A stretch of DNA of 58,643 bases from CAYOLL01 sp964404765 [NCBI: uncultured Gemmatimonadota bacterium] (GTDB lineage: Bacteria > 4572-55), in assembly GCA_964404765.1 (NCBI GenBank), contig CAYOLL010000018.1, forward strand, positions 1-58,643. Direction: 5' to 3'. Position 1 is the stretch's first letter; the number at the start of each line of letters is the position of its first letter. Positions 45,454-53,910 of this stretch are shown here, piece by piece. The position numbers and the translations under genes were made by a program. The notes beneath the pieces are model-generated. The model was not told the origin of the DNA. It ran no database searches and worked only from the letters and a program-made list of their open reading frames with translations.

Positions 45454-45771
45454 CCGGAATAATTCATGGATTAACCACGAAATACACGAATGACACAAAA
45501 AACATGATCTTACAACGCTTTGTTTTAACAACGCTAATTCTTCACTAACCATGCTCAAACCCTGATCCTGTAAATGCGAATCAAGAGTTGGAATACTTTA
45601 CTCCGAAGTCGCACCAAATCGGAGTCCAAAGCGATAGCTTTGGCGTACATGGCAACTACTTCCAAAGCTATCGCTTTGGACTCCGTGTTTATTCGCGATT
45701 TTGAATTTCGACTCTTGATTCGCGTTGAAAGCTTTCGTGTATTTCGAGTATTTCGTGGTAAATAATTCAGG
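45454..45771. repeat. Large nested palindrome between brxC and pglX (CCTGAATTATTCA family, copy 5)
   Basis: The outer pair CCGGAATAATTCA plus TTAACCACGAAATACACGAA faces TTCGTGTATTTCGAGTATTT plus CGTGG and AATAATTCAGG. Inside, GCGAATCAAGAGT faces ACTCTTGATTCGC. The core is a perfect 23-bp inverted pair at 45620-45642 and 45661-45683, built on CCAAAGCGATAGCTTTGG. It fills the 397-base brxC-pglX gap. Confidence 0.75.
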
Positions 45772-45791
45772 ATAAAGAGGATACTCCCCAA

Positions 45792-47696
45792 ATGAACAAA
45801 AATACCCTCAAAACTTTTGCCCGCGAAGCCCGGCGTGACCTCTTAAACAGGACCGCCGCCAAAATGGACTTTATCCTCAATAGCGATAGCGCCGAACTAC
45901 GCGGCAAAGCCAAACAAATCCAGGAACTCAAAAAACAGATTCAGGAAACCTCCAAAGCCGCGGTTGTGGAAAAAGTGGCCTATACCTGGTTTAACCGCCT
46001 GGCCGCCCTGCGCTTTATGGACGCCAACGACTATCACCGGGTCAAGGTCGTCTCGCCGGTGGAGGGCCATACCGCCCCGCAAATACTGGCCGAGGCCAAA
46101 CGCGGCCACTTGCCCGACGTGCCCCATCTGCCCAAACAAAAAATCAACGACCTGCTGGACGGGCGCATTCCGGCCGGCAATCCCCAAAACGAGGTTTATC
46201 AGTTGCTGCTGGTGGCCGTGTGTAACGACTATCACCGCCTCATGCCCTTTATGTTTGAGAAAATTGACGATTACACCGAATTGCTCATGCCTGACGATCT
46301 GCTCAGCAGCCAGTCCATTCGGCAGACGATTGTGACGAGCATAACGACGGAAGATTGCCAAAACGAGGAGATTATCGGCTGGCTCTACCAGTTTTACAAT
46401 GCCGATAAAAAGGACGAGGTTTTTGACGCGCTTAAAAAAAACGTGAAAATAACGGCGGAAAACATCCCCGCGGCCACCCAGCTTTTTACGCCCCACTGGA
46501 TCGTCTGTTACATGGTGGAAAACTCCCTCGGCCGCCTGTGGCTGCAGCATCGCCCCGGCTCCCGTTTGAAAGAGCGAATGAAGTACTACATCGAAGATGA
46601 CAACTCTTCGCTTGAGAGAGGTGACTCCATTTCCGATCAGACGACAAGCTCTGCTCATCATCCCCCTAACCCCCTTCAAAGGGGGAATACTAAATCCCCT
46701 TTTGCGGAAGGTAGCTTTTCCGTCGAAAAAGTCACTTTTCTTGATCCGGCTATGGGCAGCGGGCATATCTTGCTCTACGCCTTTGAACTGCTGCACGCCA
46801 TGTATGAGGAAGAGGGCTACCCGCCCGCGGAGATACCCGGCCATATCCTGAGCAAAAATTTGTTTGGCATAGAAATTGACGACCGGGCCGGGGCTCTGGC
46901 CGGGTTTGCCCTGCTGATGAAAGCCCGCCGCTACTACCGCCGCTTTTTGCGCCAGCCGATCCCGCCCAACCTGCTGGTCATGCAGGATATTCATTTTAGC
47001 GAGACGGAGCTGGACGATTATTGCCGGGCCATTGGCGTAAACCTCTTTACAGCCAACCTGAAAGAGGATCTGCAAAAGCTGACCCGGGCCAAAAACTTTG
47101 GCGCATTGATCCGGCCCACGGTGGCCGATGTGGACGATATTTTGACCGAGTTGGCGGGCAAACCCCTGAGCGGCGACATCTTTTGGGCCAATACCCACGA
47201 GCGGGTCCTGCGCGGCTTGACCCAGCTCCGCTACTTACAGCGACGCTACCACTGCGTGGTGACCAACCCGCCGTATATGGGCGGCAAAGGGATGAACGCC
47301 CAACTCAGCCAAATGGCCAAAGATGATTATCCTGATAGTAAATCCGATCTTTTTGCTATATTTATCGAGCGATGTCTGAGCTTCGCAATCCAACATGGCG
47401 TGGTGGCTCTAATTACCATGCAAAGCTGGATGTTTCTTTCATCTTATGAAAAATTACGGATCAAATTACTGGAGCAAAATACGGTTATCTCAATGGCTCA
47501 TTTAGGACCGCGCGCTTTTGATACAATTGGTGGCGAAGTAGTATCCACAACTGCGTTTGTGTTGGAAAAAGTTTATCGTCCTGAGTTCAAAGGTAGTTAT
47601 ATTCGCTTGGTGGACGGTAATTCAGAAACGGAAAAAGATGCGATGTTGCGACAAGTGATACATGACCTTAGGCCGATTGTTGAGGTTAATGCATAA
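45792..47696 (+). CDS. pglX: BREX adenine methyltransferase PglX, N-terminal half (split gene)
   Basis: 634 residues with the PglX start NTLKTFAREARRDLL, KVAYTWFNRLAALRFMDAND and FTPHWIVCYMVENSLGRLW. Methylase motif I is DPAMGSGH (about 317), and motif IV is NPPY (about 491) in CVVTNPPYMGGKGMNAQLS. It specifies N6-adenine methylation that marks host DNA in BREX. The frame ends after GNSETEKDAMLRQVIHDL plus 8 residues, exactly where full-length PglX (about 1,200 residues) continues into FRAAASDFKKIPGSPIAYW. That continuation is found at 49314. About 40 residues between YYIEDDNSS and VEKVTFLDPAMG are an in-frame palindromic-repeat intrusion. The half carries the whole catalytic core but not the target-recognition half. 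Confidence 0.9.
   Translation: MNKNTLKTFAREARRDLLNRTAAKMDFILNSDSAELRGKAKQIQELKKQIQETSKAAVVEKVAYTWFNRLAALRFMDANDYHRVKVVSPVEGHTAPQILAEAKRGHLPDVPHLPKQKINDLLDGRIPAGNPQNEVYQLLLVAVCNDYHRLMPFMFEKIDDYTELLMPDDLLSSQSIRQTIVTSITTEDCQNEEIIGWLYQFYNADKKDEVFDALKKNVKITAENIPAATQLFTPHWIVCYMVENSLGRLWLQHRPGSRLKERMKYYIEDDNSSLERGDSISDQTTSSAHHPPNPLQRGNTKSPFAEGSFSVEKVTFLDPAMGSGHILLYAFELLHAMYEEEGYPPAEIPGHILSKNLFGIEIDDRAGALAGFALLMKARRYYRRFLRQPIPPNLLVMQDIHFSETELDDYCRAIGVNLFTANLKEDLQKLTRAKNFGALIRPTVADVDDILTELAGKPLSGDIFWANTHERVLRGLTQLRYLQRRYHCVVTNPPYMGGKGMNAQLSQMAKDDYPDSKSDLFAIFIERCLSFAIQHGVVALITMQSWMFLSSYEKLRIKLLEQNTVISMAHLGPRAFDTIGGEVVSTTAFVLEKVYRPEFKGSYIRLVDGNSETEKDAMLRQVIHDLRPIVEVNA
46600..46733 (+). repeat. Palindromic repeat intruding in frame into pglX
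   Basis: The stretch includes TCCCCCTAACCCCCTTCAAA followed by GGGGGAA (core hairpin 46670-46685). It is translated as about 40 extra residues (GDSISDQTTSSAHHPPNPLQ and onward) just before methylase motif I. PglX proteins I recall have no such segment here. Confidence 0.6.
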
Positions 47697-47799
47697 CCTA
47701 TCAACCGCCCGAATCCATCACCTCGACCATACTGGCGCAATTAGTCCCGGCATAGGTTTGACAAAACGTATTTCTCATAAAAGTTATGGAGACCATATA

Positions 47800-49251
47800 A
47801 TGGCGCCTGCCCATGAACTCATCAAACAGCCGGAAGGCAAAACGTTAGAAATCAAAAGGGATTTGTCATCACCACGCAATCTGCTTAAAACTTTGGTGGC
47901 TTTTGCCAATACCGCGGGCGGGATTTTACTTGTAGGCATTGATAATGACAGCCGGGAAGCCCTGGGCATCGGCCAGCCGCTGGATGAGGAGGAACGCTTG
48001 TGCAACCTGATCGCGGATAATATTGAACCGCGCCTGGTGCCTGAGGTGGAACTCATTGATTATCAAGAAAAAACCCTCCTGGCGGTGGAAGTGTACCCCA
48101 GCAGCTCGCGCCCACACTGGCTAAAAAGTGAGGGCGTCATGAACGGCGTCTATGTTCGGCTCGGCTCAACCAATCGTAAAGCGGATAACCCGTTGATAAA
48201 TGAACTCCGGCGAACGGCCGAAGGCATCGCTTACGACGAGTTACCTCTGCCGGAATTAAGCGTTGATGATCTTGATCTGGCCACAGCCCGCCAACTGTTT
48301 AAAAACAGGCACATATTGGATCAGAGAGAACTGCAAACTTTGAAGATAGTAGTCCATAGCCAGGGCAAGCTGGTGCCAACAATCGGCGGTTTTCTGCTCT
48401 TTGGCCGAAATCGGGCGGAGCGCTTTGCCGATGCCTGGATTCAATGTGGTCGCTTTATGGGGATGGACAAAAGCAAAATTTTTGATCATACCGAAATTGT
48501 TGATTATTTGCCTGTTGCGGTTGAACGGGCAATTGAATTTATCAAAAAACACGCCATGCGGGGCGCCGATCTGTCCGGCACCTACCGGCAGGACGTGTGG
48601 AATATTCCCCTCACCATGGTGCGCGAAGCCGTCATCAACGCCGTTGTTCACGCCGATTATTCCCAAATAGGCGCGCCGCTGCGAATCGCTATTTTTGATG
48701 ATCGTCTCGAAATTGAAAATCCAGGCATTTTATTGCCGGGTTTAACGGTCGAAGATATTCTAAACGGCGTCTCCAAATTACGCAACAAAGTCATCGGGCG
48801 GGTGTTTCGGGAACTGGGTTTGATCGAACAATGGGGCAGCGGCATCCGGCGGATGTTCCGTGAGGCAGAGCGGCTGGGTTTGCCAGAACCAGCCTTTCTG
48901 GAAATCGGCATGCGCGTTCGATTTGTCATTTTCCTGTCCAAGCCAAAGCGGTTGACAGATAACCCGACGCTGACCGGGGAAGTTGCCCGGGAAGTGACCG
49001 GGGATGTTACCGCGGAAGTGACCGGGGATGTGGCGCGTCTTTTGTCTGTTCTCACCGGTGAGATGAAGCGGAGCGACATCCAAAAGATCTTACAACTCAA
49101 ACACGATGAGCATTTTCGAGAAGCCTATCTGCAGCCGGCTTTACTAGCCGGACTGATTGAAATGACTATTCCCGACAAACCGCGCAGCAGCAAGCAGCGC
49201 TACCGCCTGACCGAAAAAGGCCGGCTGTATAAAACCCGTAGCGCAGATTAG
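47800..49251 (+). CDS. AlbA_2-domain ATP-binding protein (COG2865 type) inserted within pglX
   Basis: 483 residues. The N-terminal AlbA_2 (Schlafen-like) domain has E-G-K-T-LEIKRDLSSPRNLLKTLVAFANTAGG then LLVGIDND and VYVRLGSTNRKAD. A GHKL-type ATPase region follows (PLTMVREAVINAVVHADYSQIG, with RLEIENPGILLPG and GLIEQWGSGIRRM). A short repeat EVAREVTGDVTAEVTGDVA then leads to a winged-helix C-terminus (YLQPALLAGLIEMTIPD). COG2865 proteins are predicted DNA-binding ATPases and occur near BREX and other defence loci. TGGAGA precedes ATG 47800. Its stop codon and last residues (SAD) come from the left arm of a palindrome. It lies between the two pglX halves, in the same direction. Confidence 0.88.
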   Translation: MAPAHELIKQPEGKTLEIKRDLSSPRNLLKTLVAFANTAGGILLVGIDNDSREALGIGQPLDEEERLCNLIADNIEPRLVPEVELIDYQEKTLLAVEVYPSSSRPHWLKSEGVMNGVYVRLGSTNRKADNPLINELRRTAEGIAYDELPLPELSVDDLDLATARQLFKNRHILDQRELQTLKIVVHSQGKLVPTIGGFLLFGRNRAERFADAWIQCGRFMGMDKSKIFDHTEIVDYLPVAVERAIEFIKKHAMRGADLSGTYRQDVWNIPLTMVREAVINAVVHADYSQIGAPLRIAIFDDRLEIENPGILLPGLTVEDILNGVSKLRNKVIGRVFRELGLIEQWGSGIRRMFREAERLGLPEPAFLEIGMRVRFVIFLSKPKRLTDNPTLTGEVAREVTGDVTAEVTGDVARLLSVLTGEMKRSDIQKILQLKHDEHFREAYLQPALLAGLIEMTIPDKPRSSKQRYRLTEKGRLYKTRSAD

Positions 49252-49296
49252 TATTCTGCGAGCTTGGAAACGGCACAGATTGCTAATCTGTGCTAC
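49238..49296. repeat. Palindrome at the junction of the inserted gene and pglX-C
   Basis: GTAGCGCAGATTAG (49238-49251) and CTAATCTGTGCTAC (49283-49296) are inverted with one mismatch. Two smaller hairpins (GCAGATTAGTATTCTGC; CACAGATTGCTAATCTGTG) nest inside. The left arm supplies the stop codon of the inserted gene. Confidence 0.7.
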
Positions 49297-49313
49297 ACAA
49301 AAAGGATACCCCC

Positions 49314-51068
49314 ATGAGCCAGACCAGTCATAACCCCGTGCCCAACTTCTTCCGCGCGGCGGCTGCGGATTTTAAGAAGATTCCGGGCAGCCCGATTGCT
49401 TATTGGTTTTCAAACAATGCCGTTCAAAATTTTACTTCTTTTAAAACTTTGGGCGATTTGCAGCAGCCAAAATCTGGCATGTCTTCATGTAATTCAGACC
49501 TTTTTCTCAGACAGTGGTTTGAAGTCCGATTTAATTCCTTAAATAAATTAGCAAAATCCCATCAAGACGCCGGGGAATCAACTGCAAAATGGTATCCATA
49601 CAACAAAGGTGGTGGGAATAGAAAATGGTTTGGATACAATGAAACAGTGATCAACTGGGAAAATGAAGGAGAAGAGATTAAGAATTTTGTTGTTAACAAT
49701 CCAAAAGATCCCAACACAACACATTGGTCAAGGCGATTATTTAATTTGGAATTTTTCTTTCAACCAGGAATTACATGGTCAGCTATAACCTCAAGTAGGC
49801 TTTCTGGCAGAATAGTTGAAAATGGGGTGATACCTGGGACGGGAAGCAAGACTATTTATAATCTCAATGATAACTCAAAAAAAATAATTGTTTCCCTATT
49901 GAATAGTGAAATTGCTGAGTACTACCTTGCGGTTTTTTCTCCTACATTGAACTTTGAAGCAGGAGACGTTGCAAAATTACCAGTTACAATTTCAATAGAA
50001 GGAGAAAAGCTCAATATTGATAAGCTTTTCGAAAGTTCAAAATCCGACTGGGACGCCTACGAAACCTCGTGGGATTTCACCGTCCTGCCCCTGCTACACC
50101 CGGATTATCGCCGGGAAACCCTGGCCGCCACCTACGCCGCCCTGCGCCAGCGCTGGCAGGAGATGACCAATGAAATGCAACAATTGGAGCAGGAAAACAA
50201 CCGTATCTTTATCGCCGCCTACGGCCTGCAAGAGGAACTCACGCCGGAAGTGCCGCTCAACGAAATCACCCTGACCTGCAATCCCCACTACCGCTACGGC
50301 AACGGCAAATCCGCCGCAGAACTGGAAAGCCTGTTGCAAGCGGACACCATCCGCGAGCTGCTGTCCTACGGCGTGGGCTGTCTCTTTGGCCGCTACTCCT
50401 TAGACACGCCCGGCCTCATCCTGGCCAACCAGGGCGAAACCCGCGCCGACTATCTGGCCAAGATCCCCAACCCCACCCTTGCCCCGGACGAAGACAACAT
50501 CATCCCCCTCCTGGAAGACGATTATTTTGCCGATGATCTGGTCACCCGGCTCAAGCAGTTTTTGCGGCTCAGCTTTGGCGAGGCGCACTACCCGGCCAAC
50601 CTGCGCTTTGTGGAGCAGGCCCTGGGCAAGGAGCTGCGCAGCTACTTAGTCAAAGATTTTTACAACGACCATGTGCGGCGCTACAAAAAGCGGCCCATCT
50701 ACTGGCTGTTCCAATCGCCGGGCAAGGGCTTTTCCGCGCTGATTTACCTGCACCGCTACCGCAGCGACACGGTCTCGCGTCTGCTGAACGGCTATGTGCG
50801 CGAATATCAGGTTAAGCTGATCGCCCGGCTGCGCCAGGTGCAGGACATCCTGAACAGCGTCAGCGCCGACAAGGCCGAGCAGAAGCGGGCCGACAAAGAG
50901 CGCGTCCGCATCGAAAAGCTGCTGCGCGACCTGAGCGACTATGAGCAACGGCTGCACCATCTGGCCGTCCAAAAAATCGAAATTGATCTGGATGATGGGG
51001 TCAAGGTCAATTATGGCAAATTTGATGGCGTGGTGGCGGGGATCAGCGGATTGCGGGATGAGGAATAA
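49314..51068 (+). CDS. pglX: BREX methyltransferase PglX, C-terminal half (split gene)
   Basis: 584 residues continuing PglX from its middle: FFRAAAADFKKIPGSPIAYWFS, KSGMSSCNSDLFLRQWFEV, KWYPYNKGGGNRKWFGYNETVINWENEG and ITWSAITSSRLSGRIV. A long helical end follows (KKRPIYWLFQSPGKGFSALIYLHRYRSD) with a coiled coil (about 500-570). No catalytic methylase motif is present, as expected of the target-recognition half. It has its own ATG with GGAT 8 bases upstream; a GTG at 49290 is in frame. Base and codon use match the N-terminal half. If both halves are made they could assemble; otherwise BREX methylation is lost. Confidence 0.88.
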   Translation: MSQTSHNPVPNFFRAAAADFKKIPGSPIAYWFSNNAVQNFTSFKTLGDLQQPKSGMSSCNSDLFLRQWFEVRFNSLNKLAKSHQDAGESTAKWYPYNKGGGNRKWFGYNETVINWENEGEEIKNFVVNNPKDPNTTHWSRRLFNLEFFFQPGITWSAITSSRLSGRIVENGVIPGTGSKTIYNLNDNSKKIIVSLLNSEIAEYYLAVFSPTLNFEAGDVAKLPVTISIEGEKLNIDKLFESSKSDWDAYETSWDFTVLPLLHPDYRRETLAATYAALRQRWQEMTNEMQQLEQENNRIFIAAYGLQEELTPEVPLNEITLTCNPHYRYGNGKSAAELESLLQADTIRELLSYGVGCLFGRYSLDTPGLILANQGETRADYLAKIPNPTLAPDEDNIIPLLEDDYFADDLVTRLKQFLRLSFGEAHYPANLRFVEQALGKELRSYLVKDFYNDHVRRYKKRPIYWLFQSPGKGFSALIYLHRYRSDTVSRLLNGYVREYQVKLIARLRQVQDILNSVSADKAEQKRADKERVRIEKLLRDLSDYEQRLHHLAVQKIEIDLDDGVKVNYGKFDGVVAGISGLRDEE

Positions 51069-51198
51069 GCGATGAAATCATTGTCCGAAGTTTGCCCAAG
51101 AATTCGCAAAAAAATAGGGCAAATTTAAAAACATACAAAAGGGACGGAATGCCCGCTGGGCCAAAAGCGAGTAAAATTTTGTAAATTAGGTAATAATT

Positions 51199-51336
51199 GT
51201 ACTAGTCAACAACCTGTCGAACACTTTCATGCCGGAATGTTTTTATCCGGTATCTTGTTTGCCTGTAAGAAGATTCCGGCCAAAAACACGCCGGAATGAC
51301 AACTGTAAAAGTGTTCTAAAGGTCTTTGACTAGTAC
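51199..51336. repeat. MITE-like palindrome in the pglZ upstream region
   Basis: GTACTAGTCAA (51199-51209) and TTGACTAGTAC (51326-51336) are perfect inverted ends. Inner blocks CGAACACTTTCATGCCGGAA and TTCCGGCCAAAAACACGCCG plus GTGTTC mirror each other loosely. AAATTAGGTAATAAT lies immediately before (51183-51197) and after (51338-51352). Confidence 0.7.
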
Positions 51337-51337
51337 A

Positions 51338-51373
51338 AAATTAGGTAATAATCGCATCATTTTTACCTAATTT
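51338..51373 (+). promoter_or_regulatory. Inverted-repeat operator candidate before pglZ
   Basis: AAATTAGGTAA (51338-51348) and TTACCTAATTT (51363-51373) are perfect complements 14 bases apart, ending about 30 bases before the pglZ start. A third half-site stands at 51183. This arrangement suits a dimeric repressor. Confidence 0.5.
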
Positions 51374-51406
51374 ACGGTTATATTACCCTATTTCATGATA
51401 GAGAAA

Positions 51407-53890
51407 ATGAATAAAATCCAACAAGCATTAGAAAAACTGTTTCAACAGCACCGGCTGATTTTCTGGTATGATGATAAAGCCGAAATGATCGAATCTTTCG
51501 ATGCTTTTGAGTTGCCCGCTGTGAAAAAGGTCAAGATCGAGAATAACGAATTTGGCCTGAAATATCGGTTGCTTAAGCAGGAGCCGGAGCAGAAGTTTTT
51601 GATCTATAGTGTCCAGGCCCAACCGCCCGATGCGGATAACTGTCTGCTGGATTTGAACCTGGCCCATTATGTCTTTGCGGCGGACATGGCCTCGCTGCGT
51701 TTGCAGGAGTTGGGCTGGGCCATTGATCGCAAGCCTTTTGTGGAGAAGCATATTGATTTTTTCCGCAGTCAGGAGCGCACCGAAAAATTCAAACAACTGA
51801 ACAATGGGGAAGATAGCGACGAACTCTTGCGCTGGCAGATGATTGCAGTCTTTATGGGCAGCGCTGCGGAGTTGGACTACATTCTGTATAATATTTTTGA
51901 GGACTATACCAAAGACGGGCAACGCTTTGAGCGGATTTTACGATATGGCCTGGCCGACTTTTTCTGGCAACAAGTCCACCACAAATACGGCTTTGGCGCT
52001 CCGCAGCCGACCCTTAAGGACTTTTTGATCTATCTGTTCGATCAATACCTGGCCTATGGGCTGTCTCCGGCGACAGCCATAGTCAAAAAAGAGGCCGTCA
52101 TTTTTATGAATCACTGGCTGGATAACATGAGCTATCGGTCGGTATTTGAGAACTTGGTGGCCGTCGTTGATCAGGATTTGCCCTATCGGGACAAGCTGGC
52201 TGTGTACGACTATCACAACCTGCTCGATGTGGATATCCACGACGAGGCAGACCAAATCATGATTCTCGCCTTGCGCGATGGATTTCAAGATGGACAGATG
52301 GGCTATGCCGAGGCAATGGACATTATTCAACATCGGCAGCGACTCTACTGGTATAAAAAATACGAGCATATTTATGGAGCTTTGCAGATTGCTTTTAAGT
52401 TTCAGCAACTGCTGGGTACGGTGGATCTGTCCATTCATTCTCTGGAAGATGGCTTTAAGACCTACATCGAGACGTATTATCAATTTGATCAGTTGTATCG
52501 GCATTATACGTTCCATGCAAATCTGGCCGAACATGCTGATCCACTCAAGCCCGTCACCGAGCGCATGGAAAATATGTACACCAACAGTTTCCTGCTCAAA
52601 CTCAATAACAACTGGCAAACTTATGTAGATGCCTGTAATAAGTGGGAGATTAAAGGGGTCAGATTACAGCGGCATTTTTTTGAGCAGGTTGTTTTGCCTT
52701 ATCGGACTGGCGAAAAGAAGATTTACGTGATCATCTCCGATGCTCTGCGCTATGAGTCCGCCGCCGAATTGCATGACATGCTGCTTAAGGATAATCGGTA
52801 TCAGGTGGAATTAAGCGCCATGCTGGGTATGTTGCCATCGTATACCCAATTGGGCATTGCGGCGCTTCTACCCAACAGGGAAATCGTCTTTGATGAGGGT
52901 AGTGGCGCTGTAATTGTAGACGGGATCAAGGCATCCAGCCAAAATCGCTCCAAAGTTCTGCAACAGCATCTGGCGGAAGCGATCTATGTTAGTGCGGATG
53001 AATTTACCAAAATGACCCGGTCAGATGGACGGGCTTTTGTCAAAGATTATCGCGTGATCTATATCTATCACAACGGCATAGACGCCCGCGGTGACAATGC
53101 TAAGACAGAATCAGAGGTTTTTGCCGCCACTGTGGATGAGTTCAAGATGATTCGCGAGATCATCAAGAGTGTTTTGAACTTTAACGGTACCAATATCCTG
53201 ATCACGGCAGATCATGGTTACCTCTATCAAAACAAACCGTTGGAAGAAAGCGATTTTGTTCAAGCTGAAAAGCATGGTGATTACTATCATAGTAATCGGC
53301 GTTTTATTGTGGGCAAGCATCTGGATGAACAACCGATTGCCAAAAAGTTTACGGCTAAACAACTTCAATTGGACGATGACTGTGAGGTGTTAATCCCCCG
53401 CTCGATCAACCGGCTACGAGTTCAGGGCGGTGGCAATCGCTATGTGCATGGCGGGGCCAGCTTGCAGGAGATCGTCATTCCGGTGATTCAGTTTAATATG
53501 AAACGACGAGATGATACTCAACAGGTTGATGTTGACGTTTTAGGAAATCCGGGCAAGATAACCAGTAATCAATTGACGGTTCGGTTTTATCAAGCGGACA
53601 AAGTGGCGGATAAAATACTGCCCCGTGAGTTGAAGATCGGTATTTATGCAAAGGATGCCAAACCGCTTTCGAACGAAGTCCGCCTTATTTTTGACAGTGA
53701 CAGTGATGAAAGTAGGCATCGGGAACGAACAGCAATTTTTATCTTCAAAGGTGAAACCCAGGTCTACAATGGTCAAATCGTATATCTTCAGTTGCAGGAG
53801 TCCATTAAGGATAGCAACCAATTTAAAGTTTATAAGCAAGTTGAGTTGACCATGCTCATTTCTTTTGCGAGCGAATTTGATGACTTTTAA
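51407..53890 (+). CDS. pglZ: BREX alkaline-phosphatase-like protein PglZ
   Basis: 827 residues. The opening NKIQQALEKLFQQHRLIFWYDD is typical of PglZ type A. The PglZ phosphatase-like core has YVIISDALRYESAAEL, GMLPSYTQLGIAALLP, VIYIYHNGIDARGD and NILITADHGYLYQ, the metal-binding acids and histidine of the alkaline phosphatase superfamily. PglZ is essential for BREX defence and methylation; its substrate is unsettled. ATG 51407 gives the family N-terminus; ATG 51395 lies 4 codons upstream with no ribosome site. It follows a 338-base non-coding stretch with a palindromic element and a candidate operator, so it likely has its own promoter with brxL. Confidence 0.94.
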   Translation: MNKIQQALEKLFQQHRLIFWYDDKAEMIESFDAFELPAVKKVKIENNEFGLKYRLLKQEPEQKFLIYSVQAQPPDADNCLLDLNLAHYVFAADMASLRLQELGWAIDRKPFVEKHIDFFRSQERTEKFKQLNNGEDSDELLRWQMIAVFMGSAAELDYILYNIFEDYTKDGQRFERILRYGLADFFWQQVHHKYGFGAPQPTLKDFLIYLFDQYLAYGLSPATAIVKKEAVIFMNHWLDNMSYRSVFENLVAVVDQDLPYRDKLAVYDYHNLLDVDIHDEADQIMILALRDGFQDGQMGYAEAMDIIQHRQRLYWYKKYEHIYGALQIAFKFQQLLGTVDLSIHSLEDGFKTYIETYYQFDQLYRHYTFHANLAEHADPLKPVTERMENMYTNSFLLKLNNNWQTYVDACNKWEIKGVRLQRHFFEQVVLPYRTGEKKIYVIISDALRYESAAELHDMLLKDNRYQVELSAMLGMLPSYTQLGIAALLPNREIVFDEGSGAVIVDGIKASSQNRSKVLQQHLAEAIYVSADEFTKMTRSDGRAFVKDYRVIYIYHNGIDARGDNAKTESEVFAATVDEFKMIREIIKSVLNFNGTNILITADHGYLYQNKPLEESDFVQAEKHGDYYHSNRRFIVGKHLDEQPIAKKFTAKQLQLDDDCEVLIPRSINRLRVQGGGNRYVHGGASLQEIVIPVIQFNMKRRDDTQQVDVDVLGNPGKITSNQLTVRFYQADKVADKILPRELKIGIYAKDAKPLSNEVRLIFDSDSDESRHRERTAIFIFKGETQVYNGQIVYLQLQESIKDSNQFKVYKQVELTMLISFASEFDDF

Positions 53891-53910
53891 CCGATAATGG
53901 CGGTCACATC

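Noticed and set aside
45897-47198. 433-codon frame on the minus strand opposite pglX
   Set aside because: It is antisense to well-conserved PglX sequence including DPAMGSGH, and its translation resembles no family.
47662-47800. Longer start for the inserted ATPase gene at 47662
   Set aside because: The extra 46 codons overlap the pglX-N end in another frame and lack AlbA_2 resemblance; ATG 47800 has a ribosome site and the family's own N-terminus.
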